Origin: Sphingomonas sp. SRS2
Lineage (GTDB): Bacteria; Pseudomonadota; Alphaproteobacteria; Sphingomonadales; Sphingomonadaceae
Assembly: GCF_000971055.1 (NCBI RefSeq)
Contig: NZ_LARW01000077.1
Coordinates: 62,001-126,000 of the forward strand
Direction: 5' to 3'
Length of the DNA: 64,000 nt
In this document: positions 24,903-33,753 of the stretch, in pieces
Position numbering within the stretch: the first letter of the stretch is position 1
How the letters are laid out: every line of letters starts with the position of its first letter
Notes under the pieces: generated by a model
Told to the model about the DNA's origin: nothing
Seen by the model: only the letters and a program-made list of their open reading frames with translations
Databases searched by the model: none
Program-made: the position numbers and the translations under genes

Positions 24903-25831
24903 CACACCGCCACATCCGCTTTGATGTGCGGGTGGGGATCGTAGCCCTCGATCACGAAGTCATCGAGGGCATAGGCGAACATGCTCGACGGCTTGCGTGC
25001 GAAGCTGAGCCGGGGGAAATCGCGGGGCTGGCGCGACAGCTGTTCCTCGACCAGATGGCCGTGGTTCGAATAGACATGGGTGTCCGCGCCCATCCATACC
25101 AGCTCGCCCGGCTCAAGGTCGGTCTGTTGCGCGAGCATGCGGATCAGCACCGCCGCTTCGAAGATGTTGAACGGGAAGCCGAGCCCGAGGTCGCACGACC
25201 GCTGGTATAGGATGCCCGACAGCCGGCCGTTGGCGACATGATATTGATAGGTCATGTGACAGGGCGGCAACGCCATGCCGGGGAGTTCGGGGACGTTCCA
25301 GCCGGTGAAGATCAGCCGCCGCGATCCGGGATTGGCGCGGATCATATCGACGAGCTCGGCGATCTGGTTGATGCCCTTCTCCTCGCGCTTGTAGAGCCCC
25401 TCCTCGCCGGTGGGCGTGTAGCGCGGCCAGTCCACCCACTGCTTGCCATAGACCGGGCCGAGATCGCCCCATTGCCCGGCGAATGTCTGGTCCTCGACAA
25501 TGCGCCGTTCGAAGGCGTCGCGGTCGATATCCTCGCCGGTCGCCTTGCGATATGCGTCGAGAGGCCAGTCGGTCCAGATATGGACGTTCTGCGCGACCAG
25601 CGGACGGATGTTGGTCTCGCCCGACAGGAACCAGATCAGCTCCTTGATCGCAGATTTCCAGAAGATCTTCTTGGTGGTGATCAGCGGGACGGTGCCGTCC
25701 GACAGATCGAAGCGCATCTGTACGCCGAACAGCGCGCGCGTACCCACCCCCGTGCGGTCGATCCGCTCGTCGCCGCCATACCAGGCCTTCGCCATGGCAT
25801 CGAGATATTGCTGTTCGGGGTGCTGGCTCAT
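24902..25831 (-). CDS. thyA: Thymidylate synthase (folate-dependent)
   Basis: ThyA methylates dUMP to dTMP using methylene-tetrahydrofolate. The 309-residue protein is longer than the E. coli enzyme through an insertion around residues 85-150, as in other long-type ThyA. The catalytic Cys is in LPPCHMTYQ, the dUMP-contacting RSCDLGLGFPFN follows, and the C-terminal DPHPHIKADVAV matches the family. ATG 25831 gives the usual MSQHPEQQYL start; the frame is open 36 bases further but without need. First gene of the thyA-folA unit; a thymidine kinase gene also exists in this window. Confidence 0.95.
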   Translation of the reverse strand: MSQHPEQQYLDAMAKAWYGGDERIDRTGVGTRALFGVQMRFDLSDGTVPLITTKKIFWKSAIKELIWFLSGETNIRPLVAQNVHIWTDWPLDAYRKATGEDIDRDAFERRIVEDQTFAGQWGDLGPVYGKQWVDWPRYTPTGEEGLYKREEKGINQIAELVDMIRANPGSRRLIFTGWNVPELPGMALPPCHMTYQYHVANGRLSGILYQRSCDLGLGFPFNIFEAAVLIRMLAQQTDLEPGELVWMGADTHVYSNHGHLVEEQLSRQPRDFPRLSFARKPSSMFAYALDDFVIEGYDPHPHIKADVAV

Positions 25832-25875
25832 GAGGGTTGAGGTAGCGGGCGGTGCGATGGCGTTCAACGCCTATC

Positions 25876-25956
25876 CGTCGTGCCGGCGAGGCTGACGTCT
25901 CTGGCGGAAAGGGCGGTGCATCTCCTTACGAGATACCGGCCTTCGCCGGCATGACG
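25876..25956. repeat. Interspersed palindromic element, copy 2 (81 nt)
   Basis: The left arm CGTCGTGCCGGCGAGGC and the right arm GCCTTCGCCGGCATGACG are complementary with one mismatch and one skipped base. The ends (CGTC...GACG), the length of 81 and the GAGAT before the right arm match copy 1. It sits between divergent thyA and xth. Confidence 0.65.
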
Positions 25957-26007
25957 ATATTGGGAGGTACTGGCGGAGTCGAAATCCGCTCGCTACATCG
26001 CCGAACC

Positions 26008-26799
26008 ATGGCAAAGCTCAAGATCGCATCGTGGAACATCAATTCGGTGCGTGCCCGCATCGATATCGTGAAGCAGTTCTTGATCGAGCAGGAAATCGAC
26101 ATCCTCTGTCTGCAGGAAACCAAGGTGCGCGACGATACCTTCCCCTTCGGGATGTTCCGCGACATCGGGTACAGCCATTTCGAGATCAACGGCCAGCCGA
26201 TGCACCATGGCGTCGCGATCATCTCCAAATTGCCGCTTCACGACAACGGCAAGCATGACTGGCAGGACAATGGCGAGGCGCGGCACATCGGCGTGCGGCT
26301 TGATTGCGGCATCCGGCTGGAGAATGTCTATGTGCCTGCGGGCGGCGACATTCCCGATCGCGCGCTCAACCCCAAATTCGGCCAGAAGCTCGATTTTCTC
26401 GAGCGGATGATCCGCTGGTCGGAGGAGCTCAAGGAGCCGACATTGCTGGTCGGCGACTTCAACATCGCCCCGCTCGAATGCGACGTGTGGAGCCACAAGC
26501 AACTGCTCAACGTGGTCAGCCACACCCCGATCGAGGTCGAGACGCTGAACCGGCTTCAGGCGAGCCACGACTGGGTCGATCTTGGCCGCCATTTCGTCCC
26601 CGCGCCGGAGCGGCTCTACACCTGGTGGAGCTACCGCGCGCAGGATTGGTCCGAGTCCGATCGCGGCCGGCGGCTCGACCATATGTGGGCGAGCCCTGAA
26701 CTCGCGAAAAAAGCGACAAACCATTATGTCTGCGAGCCGTGCCGCTCGTGGATCAAGCCGTCGGACCACATCCCGCTGATCACCGAGCTCGACGTGTGA
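26008..26799 (+). CDS. xth: Exodeoxyribonuclease III
   Basis: The 263-residue enzyme cuts at abasic sites and degrades 3' ends in base excision repair. It shows the whole exonuclease-endonuclease-phosphatase set: SWNINSVRAR, LQETKV (Glu metal ligand), GDFNIAP (Asp/Asn) and SDHIPL (catalytic His). ATG 26008 gives the family N-terminus MAKLKIASWN; the open frame upstream runs through the repeat. Its stop overlaps the GTG start of ribA (GTGTGA), indicating an operon with ribA and an L,D-transpeptidase. Confidence 0.94.
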   Translation: MAKLKIASWNINSVRARIDIVKQFLIEQEIDILCLQETKVRDDTFPFGMFRDIGYSHFEINGQPMHHGVAIISKLPLHDNGKHDWQDNGEARHIGVRLDCGIRLENVYVPAGGDIPDRALNPKFGQKLDFLERMIRWSEELKEPTLLVGDFNIAPLECDVWSHKQLLNVVSHTPIEVETLNRLQASHDWVDLGRHFVPAPERLYTWWSYRAQDWSESDRGRRLDHMWASPELAKKATNHYVCEPCRSWIKPSDHIPLITELDV

Positions 26800-27857
26800 A
26801 CGGCGCGCGCGATGCCGCCCGCGCGATCGATGCGCTCAAGCGCGGCTGGCCGGTCGCGGTGTCGGCTGGCGGCGGACGGCTGGTGGTGCTCGCGATCGAG
26901 ACCGCCAATGATGTGAGCCTCGCCGATTTCGACGGCGCGCAGCCCGCCGACGTGCTGCTGTCGGCGGCGCGCGCGGCGACCCTCAATCTCGCGAACCAGC
27001 TTGAGGCGGCGAGCCCTTCCATCCCTGCGCTGGTCGCGCGGGTGCCATGGCTCGATTTGCCGACCGCGACCGCGCTCGCCGATCCGGTCCGCGATCTCGC
27101 CACCCCGCTGAAGGGCCCGTTCCGCGCCAAGCCGGTCGAAGCGCCCGAGGCAGCGACGGCGGCGTTACGCCTCGCGCGGCTCGCCGGTCTGCTGCCCGCC
27201 CTGTTCGTGCGCGGCGACGGCGCGGTGGAGGCCGAACTGGAGGCGTCGGCGCTCGACGATTATGAAGACCCCGTCCATCTCGTCATCGCATCGCAGGCGC
27301 GGCTGCCCGTCGAGGTGAGCGAGAAGGCCGAGATCGTCGCCTTCCGCCACACCGCCGATGCCGCCGAGCATGTCGCGCTGATTATCGGCACACCCGACGG
27401 CACCCCGCCGCTGGTTCGCCTGCACAGCGAATGCCTGACCGGTGACGTGCTGGGCTCGCTCAAATGCGATTGCGGGCCGCAGCTTGCGGGCGCGCTCCGC
27501 GCGATGACCCAGGGCAGCTGGGGCATTCTCCTCTATCTGCGGCAGGAAGGGCGCGGCATAGGCCTGATCAACAAGCTGCGCGCCTATGCGTTGCAGGATC
27601 AGGGCTTTGATACCGTCGACGCCAATCTGCGCCTTGGCTTTGGCGTCGACGAGCGCGACTTCCGGGTCGCGGCGCGGATGCTGACCTTGTTGGGGCAGCG
27701 CAAGGTGCGGCTGATGACCAATAATCCGAAAAAGGTCGAAGGACTCGAGGCAGCCGGTGTTGCGGTGGTCGAGCGGGTGCCGCACAAGATGGGTGAGAAT
27801 CCCCACAACAGCGCCTATCTCGCGACCAAGCGCGACCGGACCGGCCACCAGCTGTGA
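26796..27857 (+). CDS. ribA: GTP cyclohydrolase II with degenerate N-terminal region
   Basis: RibA opens the ring of GTP in the first step of riboflavin synthesis. The C-terminal ~200 of 353 residues form the cyclohydrolase, with zinc ligands in SECLTGDVLGSLKCDCGPQ, the LRQEGRGIGL catalytic loop and NNPKK near the end. The first ~150 residues keep the outline of a DHBP synthase domain (RAIDALKRGWPVAV) but lack its acidic active-site motif, so only the RibA activity is predicted. GTG 26796 overlaps the xth stop and the 3' end overlaps the next start (GTGA), so three genes are tightly coupled. Confidence 0.9.
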   Translation: MNGARDAARAIDALKRGWPVAVSAGGGRLVVLAIETANDVSLADFDGAQPADVLLSAARAATLNLANQLEAASPSIPALVARVPWLDLPTATALADPVRDLATPLKGPFRAKPVEAPEAATAALRLARLAGLLPALFVRGDGAVEAELEASALDDYEDPVHLVIASQARLPVEVSEKAEIVAFRHTADAAEHVALIIGTPDGTPPLVRLHSECLTGDVLGSLKCDCGPQLAGALRAMTQGSWGILLYLRQEGRGIGLINKLRAYALQDQGFDTVDANLRLGFGVDERDFRVAARMLTLLGQRKVRLMTNNPKKVEGLEAAGVAVVERVPHKMGENPHNSAYLATKRDRTGHQL

Positions 27858-28363
27858 CCGAGGCCGTCCGCGTCGACAGCGCGGCGCTGACGCTGACCGG
27901 GCCCGACGGCACGACCGTTCGCTGTGCTATCGGACGATCGGGCGCGGGCCCCGCCACCGCCAAGCGTGAGGGCGACGGAATGACCCCGCTGGGCCGCTGG
28001 CCGATCCGCACCGTGCTGTTCCGCCCCGGTCATGCCGCCCCACCCGCCGGGATGAAATTGCCCTGGCGCTGGGTGCGCGATGACGACGGCTGGTCTGACG
28101 GTGCGGGCGATCCCGACTATAACCGCCCGGTGCGACACCCGCACGGCTTCTCCGCCGAACGGCTGGTTCGCGACGACGGGGCTTATGACGTGATCGTCGT
28201 GCTCGGCCACAATGATGCGCCGCCGGTCGATGGTCTCGGCAGCGCCATTTTCCTCCATTGCAGCGAAGGCCGCCCGACCGCCGGATGCGTCGCGGTGGAG
28301 AAGGACGCGCTGCTGGCGTTGCTGGCGCAACTCGCGCCCGGGGATGCGGTGGAGATCGTGTGA
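27854..28363 (+). CDS. L,D-transpeptidase catalytic domain (YkuD) protein
   Basis: The 169-residue product is a stand-alone YkuD domain of the short type with a GDGMTPLG segment early and the active-site block HCSEGRPTAGCVAV, containing the His and the catalytic Cys. Such domains cross-link or trim peptidoglycan, or attach proteins to it. No signal peptide is visible from the GTG start at 27854, so export is unclear. It starts within the stop of ribA. A hairpin follows its stop. Confidence 0.85.
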   Translation: MTEAVRVDSAALTLTGPDGTTVRCAIGRSGAGPATAKREGDGMTPLGRWPIRTVLFRPGHAAPPAGMKLPWRWVRDDDGWSDGAGDPDYNRPVRHPHGFSAERLVRDDGAYDVIVVLGHNDAPPVDGLGSAIFLHCSEGRPTAGCVAVEKDALLALLAQLAPGDAVEIV

Positions 28364-28374
28364 GCCGCCCCTCC

Positions 28375-28388
28375 TCCCGCATGCGGGA
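28375..28388. terminator. Palindrome after the xth-ribA-ldt operon
   Basis: TCCCGCATGCGGGA is a perfect 14-base palindrome 12 bases after the stop at 28363, inside a GC-rich stretch related to the repeat at 19418. There is no T tract, so it may act as a weak or Rho-assisted end. Confidence 0.35.
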
Positions 28389-28417
28389 AGGGGGCGGGTT
28401 GGCGAGAACCGGTAAAC

Positions 28418-28492
28418 CTATTTCTTTGCTGGCTTCACGGCGGTCACTTCGAGTTCGACGACATGCATCAGGTCGGCCACCCCTATGCGCAA
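28418..28492 (-). pseudogene. Possible remnant of a protein C-terminus
   Basis: On the minus strand a 24-codon stretch ends with a stop at 28418-28420. It reads like a natural C-terminus: DLMHVVELEVTAVKP, a beta-strand pattern, then a Lys-rich tail. An in-frame stop lies just upstream (28493-28495) and no start or binding site can be found. It may be the leftover end of a deleted gene. I cannot name the family, and chance is possible. Confidence 0.25.
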
Positions 28493-28548
28493 TTATTTTC
28501 CTGAAGAGAAATCGACCTCTGCGACGACGGGTCGCGGACGTGCTGGCG

Positions 28549-28959
28549 TCAGCCTGCCGCGGCGATCCGGTCGTGGCACTGCCGCGCGATGTCCTGAAGC
28601 TCGTGGAGCGTCTGGTCGACCGCCTCGCGTTGCGCGACCAGCGCACTCATGCGCTCGGAGACGCGTTCGAGCAGCCGCCGGGTCTGCGATAGATGCAGGC
28701 TGTCGGCATCGTAGAGGTCGAGGAATTCCTTGATCTGCCGCAGGCTGAAGCCGAGCCGCTTACCGCGCAGGATCAGCTGGAGTCGGCCGATCTCGCGGCG
28801 CGAATAGACCCGCATCGTGCCGACGCGCTGCGGCTCGAGCAGGCCCTTGTCCTCATAGAAGCGGATCGTGCGCGTGGTGACGCCCAGCTCGGTCGCGACG
28901 TCCTGGATGCCGCGCAAGGGTTGGCGATCGTCGTCGCCAGACAGGGCGCGCTTCGCCAC
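28549..28959 (-). CDS. MerR family transcriptional regulator
   Basis: The 136-residue protein has the MerR winged helix at residues about 18-85 (GVTTRTIRFYEDKGLLEPQR; MRVYSRREIGRLQLILRGKRLGFSL) and a C-terminal coiled coil (about 95-130) for dimerisation, without metal-binding cysteines. This build is usual for regulators of acyl-CoA or amino-acid catabolism. The GTG start at 28959 is two bases after the fadD stop, so it is made with fadD and fadL. It probably controls the fatty-acid genes here, including the divergent beta-oxidation operon; that is inference. Confidence 0.88.
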   Translation of the reverse strand: MAKRALSGDDDRQPLRGIQDVATELGVTTRTIRFYEDKGLLEPQRVGTMRVYSRREIGRLQLILRGKRLGFSLRQIKEFLDLYDADSLHLSQTRRLLERVSERMSALVAQREAVDQTLHELQDIARQCHDRIAAAG

Positions 28960-28961
28960 GC

Positions 28962-30683
28962 TCAGTTTGCCGCTGCCGCTTTGGCCTTGGCGGCCTCTTC
29001 GGCAACAAGTTCCTTCTTGGACAGCTTGCCGATCAGCGTCTTCGGCAGGCTCTCGCGAATTTCCACCTCGCGCGGCATCTCGATCTTGGAGATGCGGGTC
29101 GTCAGGAATTCACAGAGCAGCTCGGGCGTCGCGCTCTGGCCGGGACGGAGCACCACGAAGGCCTTGGGGGCCTGGCCGCGATAATCGTCAGGCACCCCGA
29201 TCACCACCGCTTCGAGGATGGCGGGGTGCTCGTACAGCGCTTCCTCGATCATCCGCGGATAGACGTTATAGCCACCGCAGATGATCACGTCCTTGATCCG
29301 GTCGACCAGGAACAGATAACCGTCGGCGTCGAGATAGCCGACGTCGCCGGTACGGATCGCGCCGTCGACGAAGACCTTCGCGGTCTCGTCGGGCTTGTTC
29401 CAATAGCCCTGCATCACCTGCGGCCCGCGCGCGCAGACCTCGCCGCGCTCGCCAACGGGCATCAGCTGGTGCGGATCGTCGAGGCCGCGAATCTCGATCG
29501 TCGTGCCGGGAAAGGCGATGCCGGCGCTGTTGTCCTTGATGATCCCGCCCTCGCACGGGTTGCAGGTCAGGATCGGCGAGGTTTCCGACAGGCCATAGCC
29601 CTCGACCACCTTCGCGCCGGTCAGCCGCTCGAACTCGGCGCGCACGTCGAACGGGAGCGGCGCGCCGCCGGAGACGCAATAGTCGAGATCCTCGAAATGG
29701 ATTTCGCGCGTGATCGCGGCCTTGTTGATCGCGGTCAGCATCGTCGGCACCGCGAGCAGCTTGGTCGGCCGTGTCCGCTTCACCGTCTTCAGGAACTGAT
29801 CGAGTTCGAAGCGCGGCAGCAGGATCATCAGCGCGGCGGTATCGACCGAGAAGTTGAGCACGGTGGTCAGCGCGAAGACATGGAACATCGGCAGCACGCC
29901 CATGATCCGGTCATTCTGCTCGGCGCCATGGCCGACATGCAAGGTCATCTGGCGGCAATTGGCGGTCAGGTTGGCGTGGCTCAGCATCGCCGCCTTGGGG
30001 ACGCCGGTGGTGCCGCCGGTATATTGGAGCACCGCGACGTCATCGGGCGACAGCGGCACCGGACGGAATGGAGCCCGGCTCTCGGCCAGCGAACGGAAGG
30101 TGACGTGGCGGGCGTCATGCGGCCAGCGCGCGATATCCTTGCGCTTGAACAGGCGGTAGGCGATCGACAGCAGCGGCGGCAAGATGTCCGCCATCGGGCA
30201 GACGATGATCTTCTCCAGCCCGCATTCCCCGGCAATCGCCGCGACCTTCGCGTGGATGTTCGCGACGTCGACGACCGCCATCACCGTCGTCCCCGAATCG
30301 CGGATCTGATGGCGCAGCTCATGTTCGACATAGAGCGGGTTGAAATTGACGATCGTCGCCCCGCAGCGCAGCGCCGCGAAATAGAGGACCACGAAATAGG
30401 GGGTGTTGGGCAGGCACAGGCCGAGCCGCACGCCCGGGCCGACGCCCATCGCCTGTAGTCCGGCGGCGACATGATCGACCTGCGCGCCGATCTGGGCATA
30501 GCTCCAGCGCCGCTTCAGGAAATCGACCGCGGGCCGCGCGCCATGATCGCGCACCGCGGCATCGAGCATGTCGGTCAGCAGTCGCTTCGGTATCGGCGGG
30601 GGCGCTGGCACGCCCCCGCCGTCCGGGGTTGCGGCACCGCGACCAGGGGGGATGGGGTCAGTCACGGTGCCGTCTGGAGACAT
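28962..30683 (-). CDS. fadD: Long-chain fatty acid-CoA ligase
   Basis: The 573-residue AMP-forming enzyme activates fatty acids to acyl-CoA. Motifs: LQYTGGTTGVPKAA (ATP/AMP binding), VEGYGLSETSP, RTGDVGYLDADGYLFLVDR and the C-terminal GKLSKKELV with catalytic Lys. The first ~35 residues are a Pro/Gly-rich extension before the domain; a later start is possible but ATG 30683 has a GAAGGGA binding site. It lies directly downstream of the FadL channel gene and upstream of the MerR gene. Confidence 0.92.
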   Translation of the reverse strand: MSPDGTVTDPIPPGRGAATPDGGGVPAPPPIPKRLLTDMLDAAVRDHGARPAVDFLKRRWSYAQIGAQVDHVAAGLQAMGVGPGVRLGLCLPNTPYFVVLYFAALRCGATIVNFNPLYVEHELRHQIRDSGTTVMAVVDVANIHAKVAAIAGECGLEKIIVCPMADILPPLLSIAYRLFKRKDIARWPHDARHVTFRSLAESRAPFRPVPLSPDDVAVLQYTGGTTGVPKAAMLSHANLTANCRQMTLHVGHGAEQNDRIMGVLPMFHVFALTTVLNFSVDTAALMILLPRFELDQFLKTVKRTRPTKLLAVPTMLTAINKAAITREIHFEDLDYCVSGGAPLPFDVRAEFERLTGAKVVEGYGLSETSPILTCNPCEGGIIKDNSAGIAFPGTTIEIRGLDDPHQLMPVGERGEVCARGPQVMQGYWNKPDETAKVFVDGAIRTGDVGYLDADGYLFLVDRIKDVIICGGYNVYPRMIEEALYEHPAILEAVVIGVPDDYRGQAPKAFVVLRPGQSATPELLCEFLTTRISKIEMPREVEIRESLPKTLIGKLSKKELVAEEAAKAKAAAAN

Positions 30684-30699
30684 GTTCTTCCCTTCAGCC

Positions 30700-32010
30700 T
30701 CAGAAGCTCATCCGGCCGCCAAAGGCGAGGATGATAACGCTGGCGTTGTTGAGCCGTCCGTCCGGCAGAATGACCGTCTGCGCGGCGGTTCCGGGATAGA
30801 AGCCGCCGGGACGATCGATCGTAGCGTTCTTGAGGTCGATATAGCTGGCGGCCGCGTCGAGCGTGATCGATTCGGTGACCGCGAAAGAACTGCCGAGCGC
30901 GAAATTGATGCGCGAGGCGTCGGGCACGCGCGCATCGCGGAAGCCGTCCTGCGTCGGGGTCTTGTCGATCTGAACGCCGCCGCGCACCGTCACGGTCGGG
31001 GCGATGTCGTAATCGACGCCGATCGCATAGCTCCAGCTGTTCTTGTAGTTCTGGTCCAGTGCGGCGTTGACTGGCGCGCCGAGGCGGATCGCGTCGAACT
31101 TCTCCCAGCCCGCGCGGACAATCTGCGCGTTGAGGGTCAGTGCGTCGGTGGCGTGGAAACGTGCGCTCGCCATCGCCTGCCACGGTGTGCGGAAGCTGGC
31201 GGTGACGCCGTCGATCTTGCCGTTAGAGGCGGCTAGCGGGCCGAGCAGGCCAGCGGTGGTGATGCTGCCCTTCAGCTTGTGCTTGATCGACGACTTATAG
31301 CTGAAGCCCAGGTCGAGCATCTCGCTCGGGTGGAGCTGGATACCTACGCTATAGCCGAAGTCCCAGCCCTTGCCGCGCAGCGTCTGGTGTCCATCGGGCA
31401 GCAGCGGCGAGAGGTTGGGCAGCGAGTTGGAGAGCGACGCCTTGCTGTGCTCGGCATTGAGCGCGATGCCGATGCCGATGATCGGCGACGGCGCGAAGGC
31501 CAGCGTCGGCTGAAGGTCGAAGGTGGTCAGCTTGGTCTTGTCGGCGGTATAGCGCGCCCAGCTGGCGCCCTTGTAGTTGGTGGCGAAGCTGTACGGCGCA
31601 GTGACCGACAGGCCGACCGCCCATTGGTCGTTGAGCTTCCAGCCCACCGCGCCCGACGGCAGATAGCCCTTGTTGAGCGGGTCCTTCGACACCTGCTCGC
31701 CGCCGACCGGCGCCGGGGCCTGGCCTGGGCGGATGATGCGGGTGTTGACGTTGACGACGTCGCCCTTGGGCAGGATCGCGCTGACGCCGCCATAGACCGT
31801 GCTCGTCTCGTTGCCGGCGATCGCCGCCGGGTTCCACCACAGCGACGATGCGCCCTGGTCGGCGGCTTCGCCGGAAAAGGCGCGGCCGGCGGCGCGGACC
31901 GACTGTTCCTGCAGGTAGAAGGCCGAGGCCTGCGCCGCGCCCGCGCTGACCAGCGCGACGGTCGATGCCGCGCCCGCCAGGGCGACGCGCCGGAAATTGA
32001 AATTGGTCAT
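30700..32010 (-). CDS. fadL: OmpP1/FadL family outer-membrane channel
   Basis: FadL-type barrels take long-chain fatty acids and other hydrophobic compounds through the outer membrane. The 436-residue product has a signal peptide (cut near AAQAS), then the family N-terminus AFYLQEQSVRAAGRAFSG and SLWWNPAAIAG, which forms the internal plug. Beta strands follow, ending ILAFGGRMSF with a terminal aromatic residue. ATG 32010 gives the natural signal peptide. It is 16 bases from fadD, supporting a fatty-acid role. Confidence 0.9.
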   Translation of the reverse strand: MTNFNFRRVALAGAASTVALVSAGAAQASAFYLQEQSVRAAGRAFSGEAADQGASSLWWNPAAIAGNETSTVYGGVSAILPKGDVVNVNTRIIRPGQAPAPVGGEQVSKDPLNKGYLPSGAVGWKLNDQWAVGLSVTAPYSFATNYKGASWARYTADKTKLTTFDLQPTLAFAPSPIIGIGIALNAEHSKASLSNSLPNLSPLLPDGHQTLRGKGWDFGYSVGIQLHPSEMLDLGFSYKSSIKHKLKGSITTAGLLGPLAASNGKIDGVTASFRTPWQAMASARFHATDALTLNAQIVRAGWEKFDAIRLGAPVNAALDQNYKNSWSYAIGVDYDIAPTVTVRGGVQIDKTPTQDGFRDARVPDASRINFALGSSFAVTESITLDAAASYIDLKNATIDRPGGFYPGTAAQTVILPDGRLNNASVIILAFGGRMSF

Positions 32011-32042
32011 CGGGATCGTTCCTCTCTTGTAATCGGTGCGTC

Positions 32043-32447
32043 TCAGCGCACGCGGGTCCAGGTCTGGTTCTTGCACAGCGGCACGAAGACGCAGCCCCTG
32101 AGCTTCAATGTGTTCGCATCGACGGGGGTGATGCGCGCGTCATAGGTCTTGCCATCCTCGGCGTTATAGATGGTGCCGCCGTCCCAGACGCCATTCTTGA
32201 GCGTGAAACCGCCCAGCAGCTGCACGCCCTTGAGGGCGCGGCCGCGCAGCTTCTCGTCCTTGTTCTTGACGTCCTTCAGCGCCGGATTGGCTGTGATGCC
32301 ATCCGAGCTCAGTAGTTTTCCGCATAGCGATTGGCCGCAGTGCGTGATCTCTACGATGCCGTTGCGGGTTTCCGTTTTCCACCGGCCGACAACGGTATCG
32401 GGGCTTGCGGCCGCCGCCATTGCCAGGGCCATCAGCGTGATGCTCAT
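32043..32447 (-). CDS. DUF2147 secreted protein
   Basis: The 134-residue product has a signal peptide (MSITLMALAMAAAASP) followed by the DUF2147 beta-barrel-like domain: VVGRWKTETRNGIVEI, CGQSLCGKLL, and GCVFVPLCKNQTWTR at the end. Four cysteines may form disulfides in the periplasm. The molecular role of DUF2147 is not known. ATG 32447 was chosen since it produces a clean signal peptide. It leads the leftward fadL-fadD-merR unit with a 32-base gap, so a role linked to lipid handling is suggested by context only. Confidence 0.85.
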   Translation of the reverse strand: MSITLMALAMAAAASPDTVVGRWKTETRNGIVEITHCGQSLCGKLLSSDGITANPALKDVKNKDEKLRGRALKGVQLLGGFTLKNGVWDGGTIYNAEDGKTYDARITPVDANTLKLRGCVFVPLCKNQTWTRVR

Positions 32448-32614
32448 CGCCTTCCATCCTCCTGCAAGCCGCCCGATGCTGCGCTCGGGTCGTGCTCTTC
32501 GATGCAGCATGGATTGCACAATTTTTGATTGACGTATAGGGTAATCATCCTACCTTTAAGATAATTCATTCGCGACTGTTGCATAAAGGTCGCGCCGGAG
32601 GAGACGGAGGTCCC
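32448..32614. promoter_or_regulatory. Divergent control region of the fatty-acid locus
   Basis: The region between DUF2147 and the thiolase is AT-rich around 32515-32575. TTGACG (32529-32534) is a fair -35 for the rightward operon, with TTTAAG/TAAGAT (32555-32562) 20-22 bases on; such long spacers are typical of MerR-controlled promoters. A strong ribosome binding site (GGAGACGGAGG) precedes the thiolase ATG. Binding by the MerR protein at 28959 is inference. Confidence 0.4.
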
Positions 32615-33751
32615 ATGTCGAATGCCGTTATCGCGGGCTATGCGCGCTCGCCCTTCCACCTCGCGGGCAAGGGCGATCTGGCCCGCGTTCGCGCCGATGA
32701 TCTCGCCGCACAGGTGATTCGCGGACTGATCGACAAGAGCGGCGTCAAGGTCGAGGATATCGAAGACATCATACTCGGCTGTGCCTTCCCGGAGGGCGAA
32801 CAGGGCCTAAACGTCGCAAGGCTGATTGGGTTGCTTGCCGATCTCCCGCTCAAGGTTGGCGGGATGACGGTGAACCGTTTTTGCGGATCGTCGATGAGCT
32901 CGGTTCATATCGCCGCCGGGCAGATCGCGATCGGCGCGGGCGACGTGTTCATCTGCGCCGGCGTGGAGAGCATGAGCCGGGTGCCGATGATGGGCTACAA
33001 CCCGCTGCCCAGCCCCGAACTCGCGAAGAAGCGGCCCGGCGCTTATATCGGCATGGGCGATACGGCGGAGAATGTCGCGACCCAGTTCCAGGTGTCGCGC
33101 GCCGCGCAGGAGGCCTTCGCGGTCGAGAGCCAGAAGAAGGCCGCCGCTGCCCGTGACGGCGGCAAGCTCAAGGACGAGATCGTCGCGATCAAGACCAGGA
33201 AGGGCGTCGTCGACACCGATGGCGTGCTGCGCCCCGACACGACCGCCGAAGGTCTCGCCGCGCTCAAGCCCGCCTTCGACGCCAATGGCTCGGTCACAGC
33301 GGGGACATCCTCTCCGTTGACCGACGGCGCGGCGGCGGTGCTCGTAACCAGTGAGGAATATGCCAAGGCCAATGGATTAACCATATTGGCGCGGATCAAG
33401 AGCGTCGCAGTGTCGGGTTGCGAGCCCGAGATCATGGGCGTCGGCCCGGTATCGGCATCGCGCAAGGCGCTCCAGCGCGCCGGGCTTGCGGTCGGAGATC
33501 TCAATGTCGTCGAGCTGAACGAAGCCTTTGCCAGCCAGGCGCTGGCATGCACCAACGAACTCGGCCTCAAACCGGAGACGATCAACCTCGATGGCGGCGC
33601 GATCGCGATCGGTCACCCGCTCGGCGCGACCGGCGCGCGGATCGTCGGCAAGGCGGCGTCGCTGCTCAAGCGGGAAGGCGGCAAATATGCGCTCGCCACC
33701 CAGTGCATCGGCGGCGGGCAGGGCATAGCCACCATCCTCGAGGCGGTGTGA
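32615..33751 (+). CDS. fadA: Acetyl-CoA acyltransferase (thiolase)
   Basis: The enzyme catalyses thiolytic cleavage of 3-ketoacyl-CoA, the last beta-oxidation step. The 378-residue protein has nucleophile Cys near residue 90 in NRFCGSSMSSVH, the GGAIAIGHPLGATGAR histidine block and the second Cys in QCIGGGQG. ATG 32615 has an excellent binding site; the frame is open 36 bases further upstream without support. It is first in a three-gene operon with the hydratase/dehydrogenase (2-base gap) and an acyl-CoA dehydrogenase. Confidence 0.92.
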   Translation: MSNAVIAGYARSPFHLAGKGDLARVRADDLAAQVIRGLIDKSGVKVEDIEDIILGCAFPEGEQGLNVARLIGLLADLPLKVGGMTVNRFCGSSMSSVHIAAGQIAIGAGDVFICAGVESMSRVPMMGYNPLPSPELAKKRPGAYIGMGDTAENVATQFQVSRAAQEAFAVESQKKAAAARDGGKLKDEIVAIKTRKGVVDTDGVLRPDTTAEGLAALKPAFDANGSVTAGTSSPLTDGAAAVLVTSEEYAKANGLTILARIKSVAVSGCEPEIMGVGPVSASRKALQRAGLAVGDLNVVELNEAFASQALACTNELGLKPETINLDGGAIAIGHPLGATGARIVGKAASLLKREGGKYALATQCIGGGQGIATILEAV

Positions 33752-33753
33752 CG

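Noticed and set aside
27854-28363. Cell-wall defence or toxin role for the small YkuD protein
   Set aside because: Sequence shows only a normal catalytic core, and neighbours are repair and riboflavin genes.
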